The position numbers were made by a program, and so were the translations under genes. From an uncultured Burkholderiales bacterium (GTDB taxonomy: Bacteria > Pseudomonadota > Gammaproteobacteria > Burkholderiales > Burkholderiaceae_C), in NCBI GenBank assembly GCA_903856995.1, contig CAIODK010000371.1:1-14159 (forward strand): a DNA stretch of 14,159 nucleotides, in the 5' to 3' direction. The first letter of the stretch is position 1, and the number at the start of each line of letters is the position of its first letter. The notes below the pieces were generated by a model that saw only the letters and a list, made by a program, of their open reading frames with translations, was not told the origin of the DNA and did not search any database. Positions 1 to 6,075 of the stretch are shown piece by piece.

Positions 1-1305
1 CCGTATTACTTCAAAGACAACGAGCGCCTGCCGCAATACGAAACTGAAAAAGTCTTACGCCAACGCGTGGCTGCGCTGCCCACCGTGAAGACGCTGTTCG
101 GCTGGGGTGCAGAGCACATCACGCAAGACAACCAGAGTGCCGCCGTCACGCTGACTGAGCGCAGCAGCCAGCAACAACAAACCATCCGTGCATCCTACGT
201 GGTGGGCTGCGATGGCAGCCGGTCTCCAACCCGCGAGCAAGCGGGCATCACACAAACCTTGTCCGACCACGACCGATGCATGGTGCTGCTGGTTTTCAAA
301 TCACAAGAACTTCACACGCTACTTGCACGCTTCCCTGGCAAATCGTTTTACAACGTGCTGCACCCAGAGCTCAAAGGGTATTGGAAGTTTTTTGGCCGCG
401 TAGACCTTGGCAACACTTGGTTCTTTCATGCGCCCGTGCCGATGGGCACCACAGCAGACAACTATGACTTCAAAAAATACCTCCACGAATCCGTAGGAGC
501 TGAGTTTGAAATTGAGTTTCAGCACATTGGCTTTTGGGATTTGCGGTTTGCTTTGGCTGATCAGTACCGCGCGGGCAGGGTCTTCATTGCCGGCGATGCC
601 GCACACAGCCACCCACCTTATGGCGGCTACGGCGTCAACTCAGGCTTTGAGGACGCACGCAATCTAGGCTGGAAATTGGCAGCTAAGTTGCAAGGCTGGG
701 GGGATGATGCGCTGCTCGACTCGTATGACGCTGAACGCCGCCCCGTGTTTGCCTCCACCATCGATGACTTCATTGCCAAGTCAATTGAAACGGACAAAGA
801 ATTCTTAGAAAAATTTGATCCTCAGCAAGACCAAGCTGCCTTCGAAAAAGCTTGGGCAGAAAGATCGCAAGGTGCGGTGGGTGAGGTGCATGCGTTTGAG
901 CCCAACTACGAAGGGTCCCCCGTGGTCTGGCAAGGCAGCACCGAGCCACGTGTCTGTAGCGCAAAAGGTTCTCATCAATTTGAAGCGCGCGCGGGACACC
1001 ACTTGGCACCTGCCACACTGGCATCAGGCAAAAATGTTTTTGACATCTTGGGGGATGCATTCACCCTGCTTGCATTCGATGTCGACTCGTCTGACGTTCA
1101 GATCTTTGCTGAAGCCGCTGCATCTGAGGGGGTGAAGCTAGCGATCGTCCATGAAGAATCAGGCGCCGAGACTGCTCGCTATCAGGCCAAGTGGGTCCTG
1201 GTTCGTCCTGATCAATTCATTGCCTGGGTCGGCCAAGACATGTCTATCAACACAAAGGATGCTCGTCATTTACTCGCCATCGCTCGGGGGCAAGCGACGG
1301 CTTGA
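1..1305 (+). CDS. FAD-dependent aromatic-ring monooxygenase (PheA/TfdB/MhpA type), 5' end outside window
   Basis: The reading frame is open from base 1, so 434 C-terminal residues are visible and the N-terminal GxGxxG FAD-binding segment lies upstream. Two hallmarks of class A flavoprotein hydroxylases are present. One is the DG motif (GCDGSRSPTREQAG, about bases 205-245). The other is the GD motif (RVFIAGDAAHSHPPYGGYG, about bases 574-630), which binds the FAD ribityl and phosphate groups, followed by NLGWKLA and YDAERRP. After about base 900 comes a C-terminal domain ending in WVLVRPDQFIAWVG, as in the thioredoxin-like domain of phenol hydroxylase and MhpA relatives. Such enzymes use NAD(P)H and O2 to hydroxylate phenolic or benzoic rings in the cytoplasm. 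The gene converges on the Bug gene, with one base between the two stop codons. The family is clear; the substrate is not. Confidence 0.9.
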   Translation, partial: PYYFKDNERLPQYETEKVLRQRVAALPTVKTLFGWGAEHITQDNQSAAVTLTERSSQQQQTIRASYVVGCDGSRSPTREQAGITQTLSDHDRCMVLLVFKSQELHTLLARFPGKSFYNVLHPELKGYWKFFGRVDLGNTWFFHAPVPMGTTADNYDFKKYLHESVGAEFEIEFQHIGFWDLRFALADQYRAGRVFIAGDAAHSHPPYGGYGVNSGFEDARNLGWKLAAKLQGWGDDALLDSYDAERRPVFASTIDDFIAKSIETDKEFLEKFDPQQDQAAFEKAWAERSQGAVGEVHAFEPNYEGSPVVWQGSTEPRVCSAKGSHQFEARAGHHLAPATLASGKNVFDILGDAFTLLAFDVDSSDVQIFAEAAASEGVKLAIVHEESGAETARYQAKWVLVRPDQFIAWVGQDMSINTKDARHLLAIARGQATA

Positions 1306-1306
1306 A

Positions 1307-2287
1307 TCACTCGGCAGAAATTTGTTTCGTGCGTATCACCGTGCCCCAGCGGGGATAGTCTTTGAGCACGATGGCGGCCAGCTCAGCAGGGCTGGAGGCA
1401 GACGCGTCCAAGCCCGCCTTGCCCAAAATATCCTTCACCTCGTTTTGCCGCAAGATGGCGGCCATCTCGGTGTTGAGTCGCGCCACCACAGCTGCAGGTG
1501 TTTTGCTAGGAACAAAGAAGGCGTACCAAAGATCGACATCCACACGTTTGACACCCATCTCTTCAAAAGTGGGCACTTCGGGCGCAACGGGGTGACGTTT
1601 GAGGCTACCGACAGCCAAGGCATTCAGGCGCCCACTCTTCACAAAACCTTGGGCAATATGCACGGGCAAAAAGCCGACATTGAGTTCGCCCCCCAACAAG
1701 TCTTGCGTATAGCCTGCAGAGCCGCGGTACGGCACATGCAACATGAAGGTGTTGGATTCGAGTTTGAACAACTCCATGGCCATGTGGTGCGGCGTTCCTA
1801 CGCCGGGGGATCCAAAGCTGATCGAGCCCGGTTTTGACTGTGCTTGCTTGATCAAATCCGTCACCGATTTGATGCCCGTCTTGGGGTTGGCCACCAGCAT
1901 CAAGGAACCGTAGGCAGCCATCGAGACGGATGAAAAGTCCTTCACTGGGTCAAAGCTCGTATTTTTGTAGAGCTGCGAAGCAATCAACATGGTGTTGGCC
2001 CCCATCAAGACGGTATAGCCATCTGGCGTGGATTTGGCCACCGCATCGGCGCCGATGTTGCCACTGGCGCCCGGTTGGTTTTGCACGACGACGGGCTGGC
2101 CGAGGCGCTCACTCAAACGAGGCGCCACCACGCGGGCGATGGTGTCCATGCCGGTACCTGGCGTGAAAGGCACAATAATTTTGATGGATTGGTTAGGGTA
2201 GCTGCTTTGCGCCCCAACCATCCCGCTGAAACCAGCGATGACTGCAACCGTCAATGCGGCCATGCGGCGGCGGTGAATGAATGTCAT
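1307..2287 (-). CDS. Bug/TctC-family tripartite tricarboxylate transporter substrate-binding protein
   Basis: This 326-residue periplasmic binding protein captures a carboxylated solute for a TctA/TctB-type membrane transporter. The N-terminus is a Sec signal: MTFIHRRR, a hydrophobic core (about residues 9-25) and probable cleavage after VGA near residue 26. The mature part shows the family signatures IIVPFTPGTGMDTIAR (about 37-51) and QNQPGASGNIGADAVAKSTPDGYT (about 69-92, given here as a span). Length is normal for Bug proteins. I chose the ATG at 2287 because AGGAG lies 8 bases upstream; an in-frame TTG at 2320 would only add 11 residues ahead of a good signal peptide. It is the last gene of a leftward operon, 29 bases after the amidohydrolase. 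No TctA/TctB genes are in the window, so the membrane partner is elsewhere. The ligand is unknown, perhaps the aromatic acid handled by its neighbours. Confidence 0.93.
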   Translation of the reverse strand: MTFIHRRRMAALTVAVIAGFSGMVGAQSSYPNQSIKIIVPFTPGTGMDTIARVVAPRLSERLGQPVVVQNQPGASGNIGADAVAKSTPDGYTVLMGANTMLIASQLYKNTSFDPVKDFSSVSMAAYGSLMLVANPKTGIKSVTDLIKQAQSKPGSISFGSPGVGTPHHMAMELFKLESNTFMLHVPYRGSAGYTQDLLGGELNVGFLPVHIAQGFVKSGRLNALAVGSLKRHPVAPEVPTFEEMGVKRVDVDLWYAFFVPSKTPAAVVARLNTEMAAILRQNEVKDILGKAGLDASASSPAELAAIVLKDYPRWGTVIRTKQISAE

Positions 2288-2295
2288 TCGACTGT

Positions 2296-2300
2296 CTCCT
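2296..2300 (-). promoter_or_regulatory. Shine-Dalgarno AGGAG deciding the Bug start
   Basis: On the minus strand AGGAG sits 8 bases before the ATG at 2287. This supports that start over the in-frame TTG at 2320, which overlaps the preceding stop codon. Confidence 0.75.
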
Positions 2301-2316
2301 GTTGTACTGATAGAAA

Positions 2317-3390
2317 TCAAACGGCTTTTGCAGCAGGGGGAATCTTGAACAGGCGCTCAGCGTTGTCCTGGAAAAATGCCTGACGCACCTGAGGCGCCAT
2401 GTCTAGGTTCTCCAGCATGGCCACTTCTTCGGGCGCATATTGGTAGGGGTAGTCCATCGCATACAGCACACGGTCGGGGCCCATGAAGTCTTGTGTGAAT
2501 TTGAGTGCTGCACCCCACGCCACACCACTGTTGGTGATGTGGAAGTTCTCACGCAGGTAGTCGCTGGGTTTGCGTTGGATGGGCTGCACACTGGTGTAGC
2601 GCTTGGACTTGACCGTCGCAGCATGCATGTAGTCGAGCCGATAGGCCCAGAAAGGCAACGCCTCACCCATGTGGCCCAAGATGACTTGGAGCTTAGGGAA
2701 ACGGTCAAACACACCTGAGGTGATCAAGCGCAAAGCGTGCAACCCTGTCTCCACGCCAAAACCGTAAATCGCCCCGTCCAACCCAGCTTCGATGAAGTGC
2801 TGGATCATGCTGGCAGGCATCGCATTGGGGTGCAGGTAGATGGGGGTATCCATCGCTTCAGCGGCTTCAAAGATGGGCCAAAACTTGGTGTCCGACAGGT
2901 ACTCACCCTGCGTGTGCGAATTAATCACCACCGAATGCATGCCCAACTGATTCACGCCGCGTTGAATTTCCTTGGCTGCCGCAGCGGGGTCTTGCGGGGC
3001 GACAGCAATCATGCCCACCAAACGATCGGGATGACGTCGCGTGGCATCAGCCAACATGTCGTTGGCCACGGGGGCAAAGGCCACGGCCGTGTCCTTGTCC
3101 ATGATCTGGACACCCGGCGACGTCAGTCCAATCACTTGCACATCGACACCGGCCTCATCCATGTGCTGCAAGCGCAATGCGTCCAAGTCAGTCAGGCACC
3201 GCATGATGTGTTGCGCACGCTCACTGGGACTGCTCATGTAGAAGCCCATCAGGTGTTTGAACCCCACATCCACGTCGTCCTTGGCCAGAATGCGCCGGTA
3301 AATTTCAAGCATCTCGGGGGGCGAAAACGCCTCCTCCGTCGCAATGCGTCGATAAGGTCGGACAGGCAACGGCTGCTGGATGATGCTCAT
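2317..3390 (-). CDS. Amidohydrolase-family decarboxylase (2,3-dihydroxybenzoate / gamma-resorcylate decarboxylase-like)
   Basis: This 357-residue protein is a metal-dependent TIM-barrel enzyme of the ACMSD/amidohydrolase-2 group, which removes CO2 non-oxidatively from hydroxylated benzoates. The N-terminal metal motif is IATEEAF (residues 16-22), Glu-x-Ala as in 2,3-dihydroxybenzoate decarboxylase rather than the HxH of hydrolases. Other active-site residues are in place: H187 (YLHPN), H240 and E243 (LGHMGE) and D313 (MDYPYQ). By family knowledge E19, H187 and D313 bind the divalent metal. The start at 3390 has a weak AGAGA 6 bases upstream and begins 13 bases after the dehydrogenase stop; an ATG at 3447 would overlap that gene by 44 bases. 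It is the middle gene of the operon. A hydrolase of an aromatic lactone or ester is less likely but not excluded. Confidence 0.88.
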   Translation of the reverse strand: MSIIQQPLPVRPYRRIATEEAFSPPEMLEIYRRILAKDDVDVGFKHLMGFYMSSPSERAQHIMRCLTDLDALRLQHMDEAGVDVQVIGLTSPGVQIMDKDTAVAFAPVANDMLADATRRHPDRLVGMIAVAPQDPAAAAKEIQRGVNQLGMHSVVINSHTQGEYLSDTKFWPIFEAAEAMDTPIYLHPNAMPASMIQHFIEAGLDGAIYGFGVETGLHALRLITSGVFDRFPKLQVILGHMGEALPFWAYRLDYMHAATVKSKRYTSVQPIQRKPSDYLRENFHITNSGVAWGAALKFTQDFMGPDRVLYAMDYPYQYAPEEVAMLENLDMAPQVRQAFFQDNAERLFKIPPAAKAV

Positions 3391-3403
3391 GGATGATCTC
3401 TGG

Positions 3404-4339
3404 TTATCGGCACTCAGGCACAGGTGTTGGCAACGCCTGCTTTGCATAAAAAGCTCTCAAGTTGTCCATCGTCAATGCCGCCATGGCACGGCGCGTTTCT
3501 TCTGTGGCGCTGGCGATGTGCGGGGTCAGGACCACGTTGGGCAAGCGGCGCAACTCTGGATCCACGATCGGTTCGTCCCAGAACACATCCAATGCGGCCC
3601 CCGCGATCGTTTTGTCCTTCAACGCTTGAACCAACACCGGTTGATTCACCACCGACCCGCGCGCAATGTTGATGAGAACACCACGCGCTCCCAACGCTTG
3701 CAAAACAGAGGCGCCAATCAAATTCTTGGTGTCATCACCGCCGGGCACCGCCACCACCAAATAGTCAACAGCCTCGGCCAACGCCTCAACGGTTGAATGG
3801 AAGGTATAGGGCAGCTCAGACTTCACGTCGCGGCTGGTGTATGAAATGCGCATGTCAAATGCTACTGCGCGCTTGGCAATGGCTTGGCCAATCCGCCCCA
3901 TCCCGACGATGCCGAGTGTCGCTCCCGAGACTTTATGCGTCAGTGGAAATAGGTCACTCACCCAGTCGCCATTGCGCACAAAGCGATCTGCTTGCGGAAT
4001 TCGTCGCCCCATCGACAACACCAAACCGAAGGCCAAATCAGCCACGTCGTCAGTCAGCACCCCCGGCGTGTGCGTGACCACGATCCCTTTTTCCTTAGCG
4101 GCCACCAGATCGATGCCGTCGTACCCCACGCTGCAAAGGGCAATCAACTTCACATTGGGCAACATCGACAACAACTTCTTGTCCACCTTGGAGACACCTG
4201 TTCCAACCAAGGCTGTCACCTTGCTCAAGGCGCCTGGATCAATGATGTGCGTATGGTCGTGCACGATGTAATCCTCCTCTTGCAGCATGTTCATCATGAA
4301 CGTGGGCAAGGGCGTGACTTGCATAATTTCTCGGGTCAT
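3404..4339 (-). CDS. D-isomer 2-hydroxyacid dehydrogenase, probably NADP(H)-linked
   Basis: This 311-residue cytoplasmic oxidoreductase interconverts a 2-oxo acid and a D-2-hydroxy acid. The Rossmann motif is GMGRIG (residues 146-151). The catalytic triad of the family is complete: R227 (NIARGS), E256 (DEP) and H274 (TPHIAS). At the end of the second Rossmann strand, where NAD-dependent members carry Asp, it reads YTSRD (S169-R170). This resembles the YTGR of the NADPH-linked glyoxylate/hydroxypyruvate reductase GRHPR, so NADP(H) is inferred. The start at 4339 has AAGGA 6 bases upstream; an ATG at 4399 would add 20 residues and leave only 8 bases before the divergent gene. It is the first gene of the leftward operon. 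Hydroxypyruvate, hydroxyphenylpyruvate or another 2-oxo acid are all possible substrates. Confidence 0.9.
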   Translation of the reverse strand: MTREIMQVTPLPTFMMNMLQEEDYIVHDHTHIIDPGALSKVTALVGTGVSKVDKKLLSMLPNVKLIALCSVGYDGIDLVAAKEKGIVVTHTPGVLTDDVADLAFGLVLSMGRRIPQADRFVRNGDWVSDLFPLTHKVSGATLGIVGMGRIGQAIAKRAVAFDMRISYTSRDVKSELPYTFHSTVEALAEAVDYLVVAVPGGDDTKNLIGASVLQALGARGVLINIARGSVVNQPVLVQALKDKTIAGAALDVFWDEPIVDPELRRLPNVVLTPHIASATEETRRAMAALTMDNLRAFYAKQALPTPVPECR

Positions 4340-4407
4340 GGCGGGTCCTTCACTGGGTCTTTTGACGAAACCCAACTCTACCCGTTGATTGGCTAACATG
4401 ACAGCCT
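4340..4407. promoter_or_regulatory. Divergent promoter region, catabolic operon / crotonase gene
   Basis: These 68 bases separate the start of the leftward operon from the start of the rightward crotonase-like gene, so both probably initiate here. On the plus strand TTGACG (4362-4367) and a poor -10, TTGATT (4385-4390), are 17 bases apart. I see no convincing minus-strand promoter and no clear operator palindrome. No regulator gene adjoins it. The assignment rests mainly on gene orientation. Confidence 0.35.
4346..4350 (-). promoter_or_regulatory. Shine-Dalgarno AAGGA deciding the hydroxyacid dehydrogenase start
   Basis: On the minus strand AAGGA (within GAAGGA) lies 6 bases before the ATG at 4339. 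It supports this start over the upstream ATG at 4399. Confidence 0.7.
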
Positions 4408-5181
4408 ATGAATGAAGGCTCCCCCACCCTACACATTGAAGGCGCCACGGCGACCCTCACCTTATGTCGCCCCTCCTCGCGCAACAGCTTGACCGATGAC
4501 GACCTGCTGACCCTGCTGCGCCACTTCGATGCCCTCAACCGCAACTCAGCGGTACATGTGGTGGTGGTGCGCGCTGACACCTCGGCGCAAAAACACCCCG
4601 TGTTCAGTGCGGGCTACAACGTGGGGGGGTTCGACAACGACCCCAAGGCGCCGTTGTTCTTTGAAAAAATCCCTGAGGCCTTGGAGCGTTTACGCCCAGT
4701 GACGATCTGCGCCTTGAACGGCAGCGTGTATGGTGGCGCAACAGACTTGGTACTGGCCTGCGACTTCATCGTGGCGCAGCAAGGCCTCTCTTGGCGCATG
4801 CCAGCATGTGCGCTCGGCTTGCACTACTACCCCAGTGGTTTGCGTCGCTATGTGAACCGCTTTGGACTGCAAACGAGTAAGCGTGCGTTTTTGCTGGGGC
4901 AGTCCATGCCGTTTGAAGCGTTGGACAAGCTGGGCTTGTTTGAAGCCTTGGTCGAGGCGGATGTGTTTGAGGATGCCTTGCAACACATCGTCACCACGCT
5001 CAGCGGCATGTCACCTTTGGCGCTAGAGGCCACCAAAAAAAGTTTGAATGAGATTGCCGCCGGCTTGTACAGCGAGCCTGCGCTGACCGAACGGTCACAC
5101 CAATCGGTGCACAGCCTTGATTTTGTCGAAGGCCGCGCTGCATTTGCAGAACGTCGGGCGCCCAGGTTCACTGGGACCTAA
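4408..5181 (+). CDS. Enoyl-CoA hydratase/isomerase (crotonase) family protein with atypical active site
   Basis: This 257-residue protein has the crotonase fold, normally acting on acyl-CoA thioesters. The oxyanion-hole segments are recognisable: FSAGYN (residues 66-71) and NGSVYGGATDLVLACDFI (104-121). The two glutamates that catalyse hydration in enoyl-CoA hydratase (rat Glu144 and Glu164) align here with D113 (GGATDL against GGCEL) and A133 (MPACALG against QPEILLG). It is therefore probably not an ordinary hydratase; an isomerase, decarboxylase, thioesterase or hydrolase of the superfamily is more likely. There is no good Shine-Dalgarno before the ATG. It is divergent from the 2-hydroxyacid dehydrogenase operon and 38 bases upstream of gloA on the same strand. 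Its link to the catabolic operon is inferred from position only. Confidence 0.85.
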   Translation: MNEGSPTLHIEGATATLTLCRPSSRNSLTDDDLLTLLRHFDALNRNSAVHVVVVRADTSAQKHPVFSAGYNVGGFDNDPKAPLFFEKIPEALERLRPVTICALNGSVYGGATDLVLACDFIVAQQGLSWRMPACALGLHYYPSGLRRYVNRFGLQTSKRAFLLGQSMPFEALDKLGLFEALVEADVFEDALQHIVTTLSGMSPLALEATKKSLNEIAAGLYSEPALTERSHQSVHSLDFVEGRAAFAERRAPRFTGT

Positions 5182-5219
5182 GACGGTCTTTCACACACCA
5201 ACACCAACACAATCGCATC

Positions 5220-5609
5220 ATGAGACTTCTACACACCATGCTACGCGTCGGCAACTTGCAACGCGCCATTGATTTCTACACCCAAGCCATGGGCATGCAG
5301 CTGCTACGCGTTCACCAACGCCCAGACCAAAACTACGACTTGGCGTTTCTCGGCTACGGCACTAACCCAGAGCACGCAGAGATTGAGCTGATCTACAACT
5401 ACGGTGTCACGTCCTATGACTTAGGCACGGCCTACGGCCACATCGCCATTGGCGTAGAAGACGTTGCAGCGAGCTGCGAAAAAATCCGAGCCTGTGGGGG
5501 CAACATCACACGCGAAGCGGGCCCTGTCAAAGGCGCAAACACGGTGATTGCCTTTGTACAAGACCCAGATGGTTACAAGATTGAGCTGATTGAGCGCCCC
5601 GCCCTCTGA
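5220..5609 (+). CDS. gloA: Glyoxalase I (lactoylglutathione lyase), Ni-type
   Basis: This 129-residue cytoplasmic enzyme isomerises the hemithioacetal of methylglyoxal and glutathione to S-lactoylglutathione, detoxifying a glycolytic by-product. All four metal ligands fall at the same residue numbers as in E. coli GlxI: H5, E56 (AEIELIYNYG), H74 (YGHIAIGV) and E122 (YKIELIE). The short length without the insertions of the human Zn enzyme matches the Ni/Co-activated bacterial class. It follows the crotonase-like gene by 38 bases; the spacer is rich in CA and contains tandem ACCAAC but no clear Shine-Dalgarno. It converges on the HiPIP gene, with only two bases between the stop codons. Identification is secure. 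Confidence 0.96.
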   Translation: MRLLHTMLRVGNLQRAIDFYTQAMGMQLLRVHQRPDQNYDLAFLGYGTNPEHAEIELIYNYGVTSYDLGTAYGHIAIGVEDVAASCEKIRACGGNITREAGPVKGANTVIAFVQDPDGYKIELIERPAL

Positions 5610-5611
5610 AA

Positions 5612-5926
5612 TTAAGCCTTCTTGGCGTAAGCCGAGCACCAGCCTTTGCCAGCCACTTGCTTGCCTGCAAACAAGGGGCAAGCGCCAGCAGCGTCAGTGG
5701 CTTTACCTTGGAACAACGCGCAGTTGCTGCAAAGTTGGCCTGCAGCGTATTTAGGTTGCTTGGCTTTTTCCACTTTGGTGGCGTCAGCCTTGTAACCCAA
5801 GCCTGCAGCTTGTGGGTCTTTCTCGTCCACCATGGCTGCTTGTGCAGCGGTTGTTGCGAAGGCCGCGACGCCAGCAACAGAAATGGTTTGCATCATGAAA
5901 ACGCGACGGTTGGTAGGTTTGTTCAT
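5612..5926 (-). CDS. High-potential iron-sulfur protein (HiPIP), Tat-exported
   Basis: This 104-residue precursor gives a small periplasmic [4Fe-4S] electron carrier, which in related bacteria passes electrons from cytochrome bc1 to a reaction centre or terminal oxidase. The N-terminus has a Tat motif, NRRVFMM (residues 6-12), a hydrophobic stretch and an AQA site (28-30), giving a mature protein beginning about AMVDEKD. Cluster ligands are C66, C69, C83 and C97 in the HiPIP pattern CxxC...C...GWC, and Y45 in GLGY matches the conserved aromatic next to the cluster. Export by Tat fits a protein folded around its cluster. I chose the ATG at 5926; one at 6004 would bury the twin-arginine motif and run through the promoter. 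A perfect FNR/Anr box and a -10 hexamer lie upstream, so oxygen-responsive expression is inferred. Confidence 0.94.
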   Translation of the reverse strand: MNKPTNRRVFMMQTISVAGVAAFATTAAQAAMVDEKDPQAAGLGYKADATKVEKAKQPKYAAGQLCSNCALFQGKATDAAGACPLFAGKQVAGKGWCSAYAKKA

Positions 5927-5979
5927 AAGTGTGCCCAAAGCAAAATTGAAAATGTGGCCAGAAGATGCTGGCATCGATA

Positions 5980-5985
5980 ATTTTA
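5980..5985 (-). promoter_or_regulatory. -10 hexamer TAAAAT of the HiPIP promoter
   Basis: On the minus strand TAAAAT lies 21 bases downstream of the FNR/Anr box, placing the predicted transcript start near 5973 and giving a leader of about 46 bases. No matching -35 hexamer is seen, as expected for an activator-dependent promoter. Confidence 0.55.
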
Positions 5986-6006
5986 GCGATTGACGCGCTC
6001 CCACAG

Positions 6007-6020
6007 TTGATCGAGATCAA
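6007..6020 (-). promoter_or_regulatory. FNR/Anr (CRP-FNR family) binding site
   Basis: TTGATCGAGATCAA matches the FNR/Anr consensus TTGAT-N4-ATCAA at all ten defined positions. Its centre is about 40.5 bases upstream of the transcript start predicted from TAAAAT on the minus strand, the class II activator position, so the HiPIP gene is the likely target. The box also lies 55 bases before the pdxH start, but no good plus-strand -10 sits at the right distance. Confidence 0.7.
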
Positions 6021-6075
6021 AGGCCTTTGCCACAACTCAACTCTTACCCGCCCGCAGAGCCGCTATCCTTGACGC

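Noticed and set aside
1151..1837. Long plus-strand open frame (228 codons) opposite the Bug gene and the end of the hydroxylase gene
   Set aside because: It lies antisense to two well-supported genes, its translation shows no domain, and such frames are common opposite GC-rich coding sequence.
1846..1858. TTGATCAAATCC as a second FNR-type site
   Set aside because: Only one half-site matches and the spacing is wrong; it lies inside the Bug coding region.
2737..3396. Plus-strand open frame (219 codons) opposite the amidohydrolase gene
   Set aside because: His- and Arg-rich translation without recognisable domains, mirroring a gene with intact catalytic motifs.
3391..3447. Longer start for the amidohydrolase at 3447
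   Set aside because: It overlaps the dehydrogenase coding end by 44 bases and adds 19 residues with no match to the family N-terminus.
4340..4399. Longer start for the hydroxyacid dehydrogenase at 4399
   Set aside because: The ATG at 4339 has an AAGGA at proper distance and gives a normal family length; the extension would fill the divergent promoter region.
5927..6004. Upstream ATG extending HiPIP by 26 residues
   Set aside because: It would put the twin-arginine signal inside the protein and the coding region over the -10 hexamer; the 5926 start gives a normal Tat precursor.
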